Shown here piece by piece: positions 50,328-59,071 of a DNA stretch of 64,000 bases. The stretch is taken from NCBI RefSeq assembly GCF_900100115.1, contig NZ_FNKL01000001.1, positions 744,001 to 808,000 of the forward strand. Direction: 5' to 3'. The stretch's first letter is position 1. Every line of letters starts with the position of its first letter. The DNA comes from Chryseobacterium soldanellicola. Its GTDB lineage: Bacteria; Bacteroidota; Bacteroidia; Flavobacteriales; Weeksellaceae. The translations under genes and the position numbers were made by a program. The notes below the pieces were generated by a model. The model was not told where the DNA came from. It did not search any database and worked only from the letters and a program-made list of their open reading frames with translations.

Positions 50328-51179
50328 ATGAGTAAAAGTATCGAAGAGTTAAAATCTCTTACTACACAAATCAGAAGAGACATTTTAAGAATGGTTCACG
50401 CTGTAAATTCTGGTCACCCGGGTGGAAGTTTAGGTTGTACAGAATACTTCACAGCCCTTTATGGAAAGGTGATGAACTACAGTCTTCCTTTCACGATGGA
50501 GGGTAAAAATGAAGACCATTTCTATCTTTCAAACGGACACATTTCTCCGGTTTACTATTCTACTTTAGCTAGATTCGACTTTTTCCCGGTAGATGAATTG
50601 AGAACTTTCAGAAAATTAAATTCAAGATTGCAGGGTCACCCAACGACTCACGAGGGGCTTGAAGGGATCAGAATTGCTTCAGGATCGCTTGGTCAGGGTA
50701 TGTCTGTGGCTTTGGGCGTTGCTCAGGGTAAAAAATTAGACGGAGATACTTCTCTTGTTTATACGCTTCACGGAGACGGTGAATTGCAGGAAGGCCAGGT
50801 TTGGGAAGCATTAATGTATGCTGCAGCCAAAAAAGTTGATAATATTATTTCTACCATTGATTACAACGGCCGCCAGATCGACGGTGATACGGATGATGTA
50901 TTAAGCTTAGGAGATCTTCATGCAAAGCTTGAGGCTTTCGGATGGATTGTTTTAGAAGAGAAAAACGGTAACGATCTTGAAGCGGTTATTGCAATTTTAG
51001 AAAAAGCAAAAACTGAGACAGGACAAGGAAAACCAGTTGCCATCATCCTTCACACAGAGATGGGTTATGGGGTTGATTATATGATGGGATCTCACGCGTG
51101 GCATGGTAAAGCGCCAAACGACGAACAATTGGATACTGCTTTCAAACAATTATATTTAGAAGCTCCGGCGGACTATTAA
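50328..51179 (+). CDS. transketolase, N-terminal (thiamine diphosphate) subunit
   Basis: 283 residues. Bears the TPP/Mg-binding half: MVHAVNSGHPGGSLGCTEYF, VYTLHGDGELQEGQVWEALMYAAAKKVDNIISTIDYNGRQIDG with GDGE...N as the cofactor motif, and QGHPTTHEGLEGIRIASGSLGQG. It forms the active enzyme with the C-terminal subunit at 51269. Split transketolases are normal in Bacteroidota. The next gene starts 89 bp later in an AT-rich spacer with repeated ATGATG/ATCATC words. Confidence 0.95.
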   Translation: MSKSIEELKSLTTQIRRDILRMVHAVNSGHPGGSLGCTEYFTALYGKVMNYSLPFTMEGKNEDHFYLSNGHISPVYYSTLARFDFFPVDELRTFRKLNSRLQGHPTTHEGLEGIRIASGSLGQGMSVALGVAQGKKLDGDTSLVYTLHGDGELQEGQVWEALMYAAAKKVDNIISTIDYNGRQIDGDTDDVLSLGDLHAKLEAFGWIVLEEKNGNDLEAVIAILEKAKTETGQGKPVAIILHTEMGYGVDYMMGSHAWHGKAPNDEQLDTAFKQLYLEAPADY

Positions 51180-51268
51180 TAATAAATGATGAATCATCAA
51201 TGATAAATGATGTGTTACAATATCGTTTATCAACTGTAATTCATCAATTATCAAAAACTTTAGTAAAA

Positions 51269-52216
51269 ATGAAATTTACATATACAGAAAAAAAAGATAC
51301 ACGTTCAGGATTCGGAGCCGGATTGGCTGAACTTGCTGATAAAAATCCTAATGTCGTAGCACTTTGTGCAGATCTTATCGGTTCTTTGAAAATGGAGAAA
51401 TTCATTGAAAAAGCTCCTGAAAGATTCTTCCAGGTGGGTATTGCTGAGGCCAACATGATGGGTCTTGCCGCAGGGCTTAGTATTACAGGTAAAATTCCTT
51501 TTACGGGAACTTTCGCCAACTTTTCTACTTCAAGAGTCTATGACCAGATTCGTCAGTCTATCGCTTACTCAGGGAAAAATGTAAAAATATGTGCTTCTCA
51601 CGCAGGTCTTACCTTGGGTGAAGACGGTGCAACTCACCAGGTTCTGGAAGACATCGGAATGATGAAAATGCTTCCGGGAATGACCGTAATTAACCCTTGT
51701 GACTACAACCAGACAAAAGCGGCTACTTTAGCTATTGCTGATTTTGAAGGCCCTGTTTATCTTAGATTCGGAAGACCGGTAGTCCCTGTTTTCATTCCTG
51801 AAGATATGCCTTTTGAGATCGGAAAAGGGATTCTTTTGCAGGAAGGTACTGATGTAACAATCGTTGCAACAGGCCACCTTGTCTGGGAATCTTTAGTTGC
51901 TGCAGATGAGCTTGAAAAAGAAGGGATCTCTTGTGAGGTGATCAATATCCATACAATTAAGCCTCTGGACGAAGAAATCATCTTGAAATCTGTTGAAAAA
52001 ACAGGGAAAATCGTAACTGCCGAAGAACACAACTATCTTGGTGGCTTGGGTGAATCTGTTGCAGGAATGCTGGCAAGAAAAAGACCGACAAGACAAGAAT
52101 TCGTTGCTGTAAACGATACTTTCGGAGAATCTGCCACACCAGCTGAATTAATGAAGAAATATAAGATCGATGCAGCCGCTGTAAAAGAAGCTGTGAAAAG
52201 AATTTTAGAGAAATAA
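51269..52216 (+). CDS. transketolase, C-terminal (pyrimidine-binding) subunit
   Basis: 315 residues from ATG 51269 (MKFTYTEKKDTRSGFGAGLAELADKN). An in-frame ATG at 51200 would add 23 residues not seen in the family, so it is rejected. It has the pyrimidine-binding domain (RFFQVGIAEANMMGLAAGLSITGKIPF, with the catalytic Glu in GIAEAN) and the C-terminal domain (TIVATGHLVWESLVAADELEKEGI). Partner of the 50328 gene. Confidence 0.95.
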   Translation: MKFTYTEKKDTRSGFGAGLAELADKNPNVVALCADLIGSLKMEKFIEKAPERFFQVGIAEANMMGLAAGLSITGKIPFTGTFANFSTSRVYDQIRQSIAYSGKNVKICASHAGLTLGEDGATHQVLEDIGMMKMLPGMTVINPCDYNQTKAATLAIADFEGPVYLRFGRPVVPVFIPEDMPFEIGKGILLQEGTDVTIVATGHLVWESLVAADELEKEGISCEVINIHTIKPLDEEIILKSVEKTGKIVTAEEHNYLGGLGESVAGMLARKRPTRQEFVAVNDTFGESATPAELMKKYKIDAAAVKEAVKRILEK

Positions 52217-52239
52217 TTTCTTTTTAAATATAAATCAAA

Positions 52240-52266
52240 AGCATCCAGTTTTGGATGTTTTTTTTG
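52240..52266 (+). terminator. terminator after the transketolase pair
   Basis: CATCC pairs with GGATG around AGTTTT, then TTTTTTTTG. The repeat array begins about 20 bp later. Confidence 0.75.
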
Positions 52267-52286
52267 TTACTGTAATGCATAATGCA

Positions 52287-52580
52287 CTTTAATAAGTCCT
52301 TCAGGGTGGTTATACAAGCGGCGACACCCACTTACCAATGCCATTGTGCCCCCTTTATAAAGAGGATACAGGCACTTCGGAACTCCCTCTGGGCACTTAT
52401 ACAAGGGTCGAAGGATACTTATATAAGTATCCGAGGAGGGTTATACAAGTGGTTTTACCCCTTCACCAAGGGGGGTAAGGGGGTTACGGAACTACCCGCC
52501 GACCCTTAATGAAGTGGCTGGTACAACGTACTGAACGGGCTACAGATGGGTTGATAAGGGTATGAATGACTTGAACCGGA
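52287..52580. repeat. 22-bp-period array of degenerate palindromes, GC-rich
   Basis: Fills the 403-bp gap 52217-52619. Ten-base cores [CG]TTnnnnAA[GC] start at 52287, 52309, 52331, 52353, 52375, 52396, 52418, 52440, 52461, 52483, 52505, 52528 and 52550: spacings 22,22,22,22,21,22,22,21,22,22,23,22. Cores include CTTATATAAG, CTTTATAAAG, GTTATACAAG and CTTCACCAAG. At 52413-52432 the palindrome extends to a perfect 20 bp. Linkers are GGG/CCC-rich. About half G+C in a genome of roughly 35%. A 75-codon open frame crossing it is not a gene. Confidence 0.85.
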
Positions 52581-52606
52581 AGAGAGGATAATTCCTTAAC
52601 TTTTTA

Positions 52607-52614
52607 TACTTTTG
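52607..52614 (+). promoter_or_regulatory. -7 box 5 nt before the GNAT start
   Basis: TACTTTTG followed by GAAAA and ATG 52620, another near-leaderless arrangement. Confidence 0.6.
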
Positions 52615-52619
52615 GAAAA

Positions 52620-53207
52620 ATGAAAAAAGCCACTTATAGAGACAGAGAAAAAGTTACTGATATATTATGTCAGGCTTTTATTGATGTTCTTATTCCTAAT
52701 TCTATCAATTTTGTAGTAAAGAGTTCCGGTAACAGGTATAAGAGATTAAAATTATTAATGGAATTTCAGTTTGACATGGCTGTACGCTACGGAAGCGTTT
52801 TTTTGACGGATGATGATAAAGGATGCATTTTATATTTCGAAAAGCAAGGCTTTGGAATTAAAAAACTGCTCTTAGAGCTTAAGCTGTTGCTTTTCTGCAT
52901 CGGTATAGAGAATATATTGAAGATCCTGAGGAGAGAAAGGTTGTTAAAAAGCTTTCATCCTGAAGAAAAATTCGTTCATTTATGGCTGATGGCGGTCCTT
53001 CCAAATGAGCAGGGACGCGGGATCGGAACAAAACTTTTAAAAGAATCATTCAAGAGATATCACGGCACTTGTATTTATGTGGAAACTACAACCCCTGAAA
53101 ACAGAACGTTTTATACTCAAAATGGCTTTGAGATCTTTCATGAGACCTTTGAACTTGATTATCCTTTGTATTTCCTTAAGAAAATAAATGCTGACCAACC
53201 GATTTAA
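52620..53207 (+). CDS. GNAT family N-acetyltransferase
   Basis: 195 residues. The acetyl-CoA loop is VLPNEQGRGIGTKLLKESF (R/Q-x-x-G-x-G) after strand HLWLMAV, and the C-terminal TTTPENRTFYTQNGFEIFHE is typical of GNATs with an NxxFYxxxGF motif. Substrate unknown. The 22-bp repeat array lies just upstream of its promoter. Confidence 0.9.
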   Translation: MKKATYRDREKVTDILCQAFIDVLIPNSINFVVKSSGNRYKRLKLLMEFQFDMAVRYGSVFLTDDDKGCILYFEKQGFGIKKLLLELKLLLFCIGIENILKILRRERLLKSFHPEEKFVHLWLMAVLPNEQGRGIGTKLLKESFKRYHGTCIYVETTTPENRTFYTQNGFEIFHETFELDYPLYFLKKINADQPI

Positions 53208-53221
53208 CCATTAATTATATT

Positions 53222-53599
53222 TTACTTAAAAAACTTCCACTTCGGGATAATGGCCAGCATTCCAAATCCTGTAAAAAGGAAAAGGTTGGTGACATCTGTG
53301 TATAAAAATGTTGAAAGATAGTAATTGTGCATAAAGAAATGCAGCATCAATAAAGTCGGAAAGGTGAAAATCCCTATTTTTTTATAAAAAAACATCAGCA
53401 CCAGGCTCACTGCCATCAGGAAATCAATTGAAAAGATAATGAAAAAATACCATCTCGGGATGTTAAGATATTCATGCTGCAGATATTCATCAACATCGAT
53501 TCCCAGGCCCATAATTGTGAACAACATCAGAGAAGCAAATGCTAAAATAAAACCCCATCCTTTCTTCGGATCTTCATCAAAGTAACTGTATTCTTCCAT
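53222..53599 (-). CDS. small four-helix membrane protein of unknown function
   Basis: 125 residues. Hydrophobic segments at about 15-32, 50-68, 74-92 and 103-120, with an acidic N-terminus (MEEYSYFDEDPKK). No known motif. It ends 15 bp from the GNAT stop (convergent) and its promoter box merges with the terminator hairpin of the upstream Lrp gene. Confidence 0.75.
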   Translation of the reverse strand: MEEYSYFDEDPKKGWGFILAFASLMLFTIMGLGIDVDEYLQHEYLNIPRWYFFIIFSIDFLMAVSLVLMFFYKKIGIFTFPTLLMLHFFMHNYYLSTFLYTDVTNLFLFTGFGMLAIIPKWKFFK

Positions 53600-53604
53600 A
53601 GGTA

Positions 53605-53612
53605 CAAAAATA
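53605..53612 (-). promoter_or_regulatory. -7 box inside a terminator T-run
   Basis: Minus-strand TATTTTTG starts on the last base of the hairpin 53612-53643 and is followed by TACCT and ATG 53599. Confidence 0.6.
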
Positions 53613-53643
53613 AAGAACTTATGATAGATTTCATAAGTTCTTT
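53612..53643 (-). terminator. terminator of the Lrp-type gene
   Basis: AAAGAACTTATGA pairs with TCATAAGTTCTTT; on the minus strand the following TATTTTTG acts both as T-run and promoter box of the next gene. Confidence 0.8.
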
Positions 53644-53668
53644 AGTATTTTATTCGTTTACAATTTGA

Positions 53669-54139
53669 TTAAATAGAAATAGCGTTGATCAATCTATTTT
53701 TATCACTTAAGAATTCTTCCATAGAGATCATACTCTCCGTTCTCATTACATCTTGGATATCATCTATTTGGTAGATGATTCTTTTCGCATCGTCTGTATT
53801 CTTCGCTCTTACTTTGCAGAAAATATTATATTTTCCTGAGATAACGCTAGCTTCAATTACGTTAGGAATGCTTGTTAGTTCTTTTAAAACCTCCTGAGTT
53901 CGGTTTGATTTTGTTAAAAGGATTCCGATAAAAGCCGTGAAGTGATAATCTAATTTACCATAATCGATATTAAGAGATGATCCCAAAATAATACCTGCAT
54001 CCTCCATTTTCTTCACTCTTACGTGAATTGTTCCCGCAGACACATCCATCTGTTTTGCAATTTCAGTAAAAGGCATTCTTGTGTTTTCTACTAAGAAGTC
54101 AAGAATCTTCTTGTCTATTTCGTCCAGTTGATAGTTCAT
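53669..54139 (-). CDS. Lrp/AsnC family transcriptional regulator
   Basis: 156 residues. N-terminal winged HTH (LDEIDKKILDFLVENTRMPFTEIAKQMDVSAGTIHVRVKKMEDAGII) and a C-terminal RAM/AsnC ligand-binding domain (FIGILLTKSNRTQEVLKELTSIPNVIEASVISGKYNIFCKVRAKN). Such regulators form octamers on DNA and respond to amino acids. No obvious target gene adjoins; autoregulation is usual in the family. Confidence 0.95.
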   Translation of the reverse strand: MNYQLDEIDKKILDFLVENTRMPFTEIAKQMDVSAGTIHVRVKKMEDAGIILGSSLNIDYGKLDYHFTAFIGILLTKSNRTQEVLKELTSIPNVIEASVISGKYNIFCKVRAKNTDDAKRIIYQIDDIQDVMRTESMISMEEFLSDKNRLINAISI

Positions 54140-54183
54140 ATTAGTTAAATTACAATTTCCTTAAAAAATCAATGTATTTTTTG

Positions 54184-54191
54184 CAAATTTA
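54184..54191 (-). promoter_or_regulatory. -7 box for the Lrp-type regulator
   Basis: Minus-strand TAAATTTG, 44 nt before the start at 54139. Confidence 0.5.
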
Positions 54192-54273
54192 TAAAAAATA
54201 ATTTAACCATGAAAATTATATTAAAGATTAACAATAATTAACACATATGACAAAAATCATTAAAATATTCTAA

Positions 54274-57200
54274 TTATTTACCGTTGGATTTTACAGAATC
54301 TGTTTTTATTTCAGTTTTAGGTTCTGCCTGTTTTTTATCTTTTCTCTTCTTTTTAAATAAAGAATTGAAGCTTTTGCTCCACACAATACCTCCTCCATAC
54401 GCTTGATTTGCAGAACCGTTTGTACCTGCTCCCAGACCCATTCCGATATTTGACGGCTTGGAATATCCTCTTAAAATAAGGGTTCCGTCGTTCTTTTTAG
54501 AGATATCATATTCAATTGATCCTTCACCTGAAAGATAATTGGTTTCTGTATTTTCTGTTTTTGTTAAAGGAATTCCCAAGCCGGTTTTCACCTTAATTCT
54601 CGGAGAAAGCGCAAAGCTGACCCCTGCATTGGCCCTGTCACCGGTATTTGAATACTGGTCTCCTTTTACATAATTAAGGTCAATCTGAAACTCGTTACTC
54701 ATTGTATTAAGAACTGAGCCCAATTGTTTTAAGAGTAAATTATATCCTGAAGATTCCGCTACTCCGGCAACATCAACATCTACTCCACCCGAATTGGAAA
54801 CATTAAAGCTGTTTAACAATAAAATCGAACCAAACTGAAGCACTTTTTCACCGTCCTGGCTCATTTTTGCCGCCAAAGTTTCTTTTACCTGACTGGAAAC
54901 ATCCAACGCCGAAACATCCAAATCAACTTTCGGATTAATCAGAGACTGCGTAATATTTGCCTGAAGTAAGATACTGATCGGCTGCAGGCTTCCCATATTC
55001 AGGTATTCTCCTGCATTTGAGACCATTCTGACGTAATTTGCCGTAATATCCAGAGCGGGTTTCATGGCATCACCATCCCAACGAATGCTGCTTCCTTTTT
55101 CGATCTGGAAAGTTTTATTAAGAATTGCTTTTGAAATAAAGGTTCCGTTATCAACACTATATGTTCCGTTCATGGCGATATTTCCCTGTCGGTTCATCTG
55201 GAATCTCAGATCATCCGCAACCCCTTTTACGGTAATATTTCCTACATCATCACCTACCAGAACGTTTACCGTGGTACCTTTATCAACATCCAGATTAAAA
55301 TCGATATTCATATTGGCTCCGGTTTTTTTCTTTTCTTCCAGAGTAATTAATCCGTCTTTTCCTTCTTTCAGGAACCTCAACATTTTAAACTCTTCAACAT
55401 TCGAGGTAGAGCTGGAATTAAAGGTAAATGTGCTTCCGTTGAGCGCTTTCATATTCGGGGTTGAAATACTCAATCCGGAAACCGGCCCGTCAACGTACAG
55501 ATCACCTTGCCCGTATACTCTTCCCCAGAATAGATCAAGGTCTTTCTGCGTGGTATTTAACATTAATAAATTATCCGCTCTCATTACGAGATTGACCCCC
55601 ATTGAAGATAAGGTCTCAAACTGAACTGCCCCGGAAATATTTCCTTTTGAATTGGATCTTCCGTCATGCACTTCAATATTGTTTAGAATCGCCAATCCTT
55701 TTGTCAGAGGAATTACCGTATCATCAAATGAATAATCTACACCCGTGAATAAAAGTTTTAATCCAAAACCTTTTAAAGCAATATCTCCGCTATAATCCAG
55801 GTTATTTAATTTTCCTGAAATTTTAAGATCCCCGGTTGCTTTTCCTCTTAAGTTTCCGAAAATCGTCTGTACAAACTGCTGAGCAAATGCCACATCAAAA
55901 TCTCTCATCTCAGCCGTCAGATCAATGGTTGGAGAAGACGTATTGTTATTGACAGTTCCTGTAACATTTAAGTTATTATTACCTATAACTCCCGCCGAAG
56001 TCACTTTTACCTCCACATCATAAACATTTAATGAAAATCCGTTGGTTGCAGAAACGGTAAGGTCTCCCATATCATTTCCATTCATCATGATATCATCAAC
56101 CGTGAGGTCTACCAAAGGCTGTAATGTGCTTTTATCCATTCTGATCTTCACATTTCCGTTGGCCAATCCTTTAATATTCATGGTGTTTCCTCCGGATTGC
56201 ATTTCCAGCAGCTTTTCAATGGCAAAATCCTTTACTTCAGCGTCTACATAAAAATCTTTAGCGGATTTAAAGGTTGATTCATTAATCAGTATTGAGCTGT
56301 TATCTGAATAAATCCTAAGGTTTTTAATCTCAAAATCAGCCGTTTTTTTACGATATGTAATGGAATGATCGAGATCAGGACTTGTGTCGATCGACCAGGT
56401 TACATCATTGAATTTCACCTCGGTCGGCTCAAATCTGAAGACATAATCACCAAAAGCATCGGTAGTTTGATTAACATTGATCGCATATTCTTTCAATTTG
56501 TCATCCAATTCATCTTCAGGGCTACCGTGCTTGAATTTTGTAGCTAAATGCAGAATTGAATTATTCTCATTTCTACCACTTAACGTAAGGTCTTTCAGAA
56601 TATTTTTATTGTACTGAACCCGATTGATCTTCGCATATAATTGTTCGTCAAGATTAGCGGTATTAATTCTCACCATGACGCTGTCAACCATTGCGCTGTC
56701 TCTTGTTATATTTTCTCTATCATTAATTTTATAGGCAGGATTTGCAGCGGCCAACGCTTTATCGGCTTCTGTGATCTCTTCTTTTTTGGTCATGATATAC
56801 TTTAAAGAAGCGGCATCCAGATTCAGGATCAGATTATTTGAATTTCCATCGTATTGGCCTTCCACTTTGGCACCTTGCGGAATTTTTAAATCCGGCATAA
56901 AATAGCTTACCAGACCTTGCCCGACATCAAAATTCATGGCAAAACTCTGGCCTCTGTATAATTTTCTTGGCGGCGGACCTACTAAAATCTTCCCTAATCC
57001 GTTTTCTACCATTCCTGCCAGATCAGCAAGGTTATATCTTCCGGAAATTTTTCCGTTCACTGCACCAGGCGCATCAACATCGATCACGCGGCTTCCGCCT
57101 TCCAGAAAGGTTTTCACCTTAGCATTAGGAATGATATATTTCTGAGTAGCCGTTGCAAAATTGATATTATTAGCCTCCACATCAAGCGTCAGGTCATTGA

Positions 57201-59067
57201 TTGACGACATCGACATTTTTCCTGTAACCTTACCGCTAACGATCTGATTTCCGGGTTTATCGGTGAAATAATTCATATTTAAATAATCAACATCGGCATC
57301 TACATTCATCGCAACTTTTGGAGTGCTGAAATCGATCAGCCCTTTTATGGTTGCTTTTGCCTGTTCATCATTAATGGTGATTAATCCGTTGTATTTTTTA
57401 TGATCCAAAAGCCCGTCCAGATAAAGATTATTGATCTCTTTATTCATGATTTCAATGCTGGAAATCTGAGATTTTGTGGTCAAACGCATCGTATTAACGT
57501 CAAAACTTTGTCCGCTTATATTAAATTTCCCGGAAATCAGTCCGACCGCTTTATTTTTTGTAATAACAGAAGTATTAAGGTCTTTAACTTCGGCGTAGCC
57601 TACGTATTTTGGTAAAGCTGTACTGTAATCTGTCAATGAAAATTTTTCAATTTTTGCCTGCCCTATTCCTGCCATTAAATTCCCGCTGGAAACATAAACC
57701 TGCTTCGGGTTTACTTTTGCGGCACCGTTATATTTCAGCTTTCCGAAATCATCTGCGAAATTCTTCATCTTTTTCGAGATGAAAGTCGGCATCATGGCTT
57801 TAAGATCTTTATAGGTAAAATCTGCAGAGAGATTATTGGTTTCAATTAAAAAATTACCTTTCAGTAAGTTATTGACCTTCATTGTTTTGGTGGCAATATT
57901 CACATCAGGATTTCGGATCAGGAAATTTTCAAGGTAGAATTTATTCAACGGTCCTGTCATTTTCCCGGAAACATTGAAAGGTTTGATATTATCCCAATTC
58001 GTAACAAAATATCTGATATCATACCCGCTTAACTGGCTTCCCTGATGGAGATTCATATCCCAACGGACACGATCTGCAAATTCTGCCCACGAGCCTTTAT
58101 TGAGTTTAAATTTAATATCACCCTGTAAAAGCGTGTGATCTGTATTTAATGTCAAATCTTTAAGCGAAAGAAAATCCTGCGTCATGGAAAGCTCTGTTGA
58201 AAACGTATCTACCGTATGAGATTTTCCCCACCTTTTCGTGACAAAAGACATATTGTTAATCAACGCGGAAACATTGGCCCCGTTTACTTTTACGTTGGGT
58301 GCTTTTAAGTTGAAATTAGTGGCTGTCAGCCATTTTCCGGCTTCTCCCGGTGAATTTAAATTGACAATCGAAACTTTAGAATCAAGAATCTGTACTCTTG
58401 AATTTAATTGAAAAGGAGGTTTGCTGGGATCTTTTTTCTTACCGCTGTCAAATAATTTGGTAAAACGGATAAAGTTTGAAATGCTGTCTCCTTTATAAGT
58501 AATGACCTTTATATCAGCATTTTTTAAGGTTAAAGAATTAAAGCTTAAAGAATTATTTTTCCCAATATTGGTGGCTAAGGAAAACCAGTCTGAATTGGCG
58601 GTAAACTCTTCAGATTTAATAAAATCAAAACCTTTATAATCTTTTATTTTTAAACCTTTTATCTTTACATTTCCGAAGAAATTTACCTCTACACTTTCTG
58701 TAGTCATATTGGCTTTAAAATCTCTGTTTACAATCTGTAATGCCTGATCAGCAGCCCATTGCTTAGTAACCGGAAGATTAATTATGATAAATACGGCAAC
58801 AACCAAACCTAAAACAGACCAAAAAAGAATCAAGAGAAGTCTTGCCCACCAGGAATAGCTCGTAACATCTTTTACAGCCTGTTTACCAAACTCTTCGGCG
58901 GTTTCTACGGGATGATGAATGGCATCCGACGCGAGCTCAGATGCTTCTTTAACTGCTTCCTTCACAGCACCTTCTACATTTTCCACAGTCTTATGTACCT
59001 GATCACCTAAGTTTTCAGCTACCGATTTTTTGTTCTCATTCTCGTTATTATTCTCTAACTTTGCCAT
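54274..59067 (-). CDS. tamB: translocation/assembly module TamB-like (AsmA-family) protein
   Basis: 1597 residues from ATG 59067 (MAKLENNNENENKKS); the open frame upstream overlaps tsaD and is rejected. One membrane helix at about 75-100 (LLLILFWSVLGLVVAVFIIINLPV) anchors it in the inner membrane. The rest is a long repetitive beta-rich region (many GxxxL/ISGKxxG strands) of the type that forms a hydrophobic groove spanning the periplasm. The last 300 residues match the TamB/DUF490 C-terminal domain (GNIAMNGTYSVDNGTFISK, INYVRMV... and QLGSVLNTMSNEFQIDLNYVKGD). Such proteins move phospholipids or help outer-membrane protein assembly. No TamA gene is visible here. Confidence 0.92.
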   Translation of the reverse strand: MAKLENNNENENKKSVAENLGDQVHKTVENVEGAVKEAVKEASELASDAIHHPVETAEEFGKQAVKDVTSYSWWARLLLILFWSVLGLVVAVFIIINLPVTKQWAADQALQIVNRDFKANMTTESVEVNFFGNVKIKGLKIKDYKGFDFIKSEEFTANSDWFSLATNIGKNNSLSFNSLTLKNADIKVITYKGDSISNFIRFTKLFDSGKKKDPSKPPFQLNSRVQILDSKVSIVNLNSPGEAGKWLTATNFNLKAPNVKVNGANVSALINNMSFVTKRWGKSHTVDTFSTELSMTQDFLSLKDLTLNTDHTLLQGDIKFKLNKGSWAEFADRVRWDMNLHQGSQLSGYDIRYFVTNWDNIKPFNVSGKMTGPLNKFYLENFLIRNPDVNIATKTMKVNNLLKGNFLIETNNLSADFTYKDLKAMMPTFISKKMKNFADDFGKLKYNGAAKVNPKQVYVSSGNLMAGIGQAKIEKFSLTDYSTALPKYVGYAEVKDLNTSVITKNKAVGLISGKFNISGQSFDVNTMRLTTKSQISSIEIMNKEINNLYLDGLLDHKKYNGLITINDEQAKATIKGLIDFSTPKVAMNVDADVDYLNMNYFTDKPGNQIVSGKVTGKMSMSSINDLTLDVEANNINFATATQKYIIPNAKVKTFLEGGSRVIDVDAPGAVNGKISGRYNLADLAGMVENGLGKILVGPPPRKLYRGQSFAMNFDVGQGLVSYFMPDLKIPQGAKVEGQYDGNSNNLILNLDAASLKYIMTKKEEITEADKALAAANPAYKINDRENITRDSAMVDSVMVRINTANLDEQLYAKINRVQYNKNILKDLTLSGRNENNSILHLATKFKHGSPEDELDDKLKEYAINVNQTTDAFGDYVFRFEPTEVKFNDVTWSIDTSPDLDHSITYRKKTADFEIKNLRIYSDNSSILINESTFKSAKDFYVDAEVKDFAIEKLLEMQSGGNTMNIKGLANGNVKIRMDKSTLQPLVDLTVDDIMMNGNDMGDLTVSATNGFSLNVYDVEVKVTSAGVIGNNNLNVTGTVNNNTSSPTIDLTAEMRDFDVAFAQQFVQTIFGNLRGKATGDLKISGKLNNLDYSGDIALKGFGLKLLFTGVDYSFDDTVIPLTKGLAILNNIEVHDGRSNSKGNISGAVQFETLSSMGVNLVMRADNLLMLNTTQKDLDLFWGRVYGQGDLYVDGPVSGLSISTPNMKALNGSTFTFNSSSTSNVEEFKMLRFLKEGKDGLITLEEKKKTGANMNIDFNLDVDKGTTVNVLVGDDVGNITVKGVADDLRFQMNRQGNIAMNGTYSVDNGTFISKAILNKTFQIEKGSSIRWDGDAMKPALDITANYVRMVSNAGEYLNMGSLQPISILLQANITQSLINPKVDLDVSALDVSSQVKETLAAKMSQDGEKVLQFGSILLLNSFNVSNSGGVDVDVAGVAESSGYNLLLKQLGSVLNTMSNEFQIDLNYVKGDQYSNTGDRANAGVSFALSPRIKVKTGLGIPLTKTENTETNYLSGEGSIEYDISKKNDGTLILRGYSKPSNIGMGLGAGTNGSANQAYGGGIVWSKSFNSLFKKKRKDKKQAEPKTEIKTDSVKSNGK
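59056..59063 (+). promoter_or_regulatory. -7 box for tsaD inside the tamB coding start
   Basis: TAACTTTG lies within codons 2-4 of tamB (opposite strand), 8 nt before the tsaD ATG at 59072. Confidence 0.6.
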
Positions 59068-59071
59068 TATT

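Noticed and set aside
51200..51268. N-terminal extension of the transketolase C-terminal subunit
   Set aside because: The 23 extra residues derive from a repeated ATGATG/ATCATC spacer, and the family begins at MKFTYTEKKDTRSG.
52282..52509. 75-codon open frame across the 22-bp repeat array
   Set aside because: The period of 22 is not a multiple of three, the translation has no repeated pattern or known motif, and there is no promoter box before it; the frame is a by-product of GC-rich sequence.
52287..52580. CRISPR array
   Set aside because: Units of 22 bp without a constant repeat and without separate spacers; no cas genes in the window.
55064..55624. 186-codon open frame antisense to tamB
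   Set aside because: Lies wholly within the long tamB frame, with composition expected from the reverse strand of a beta-rich protein; no promoter or motif.
59030..59071. Longer tsaD start
   Set aside because: The extra residues (MFSFSLLFSNFAII) come from the reverse strand of tamB and precede the promoter box; TsaD proteins begin at the MSDSIILGIESS position.
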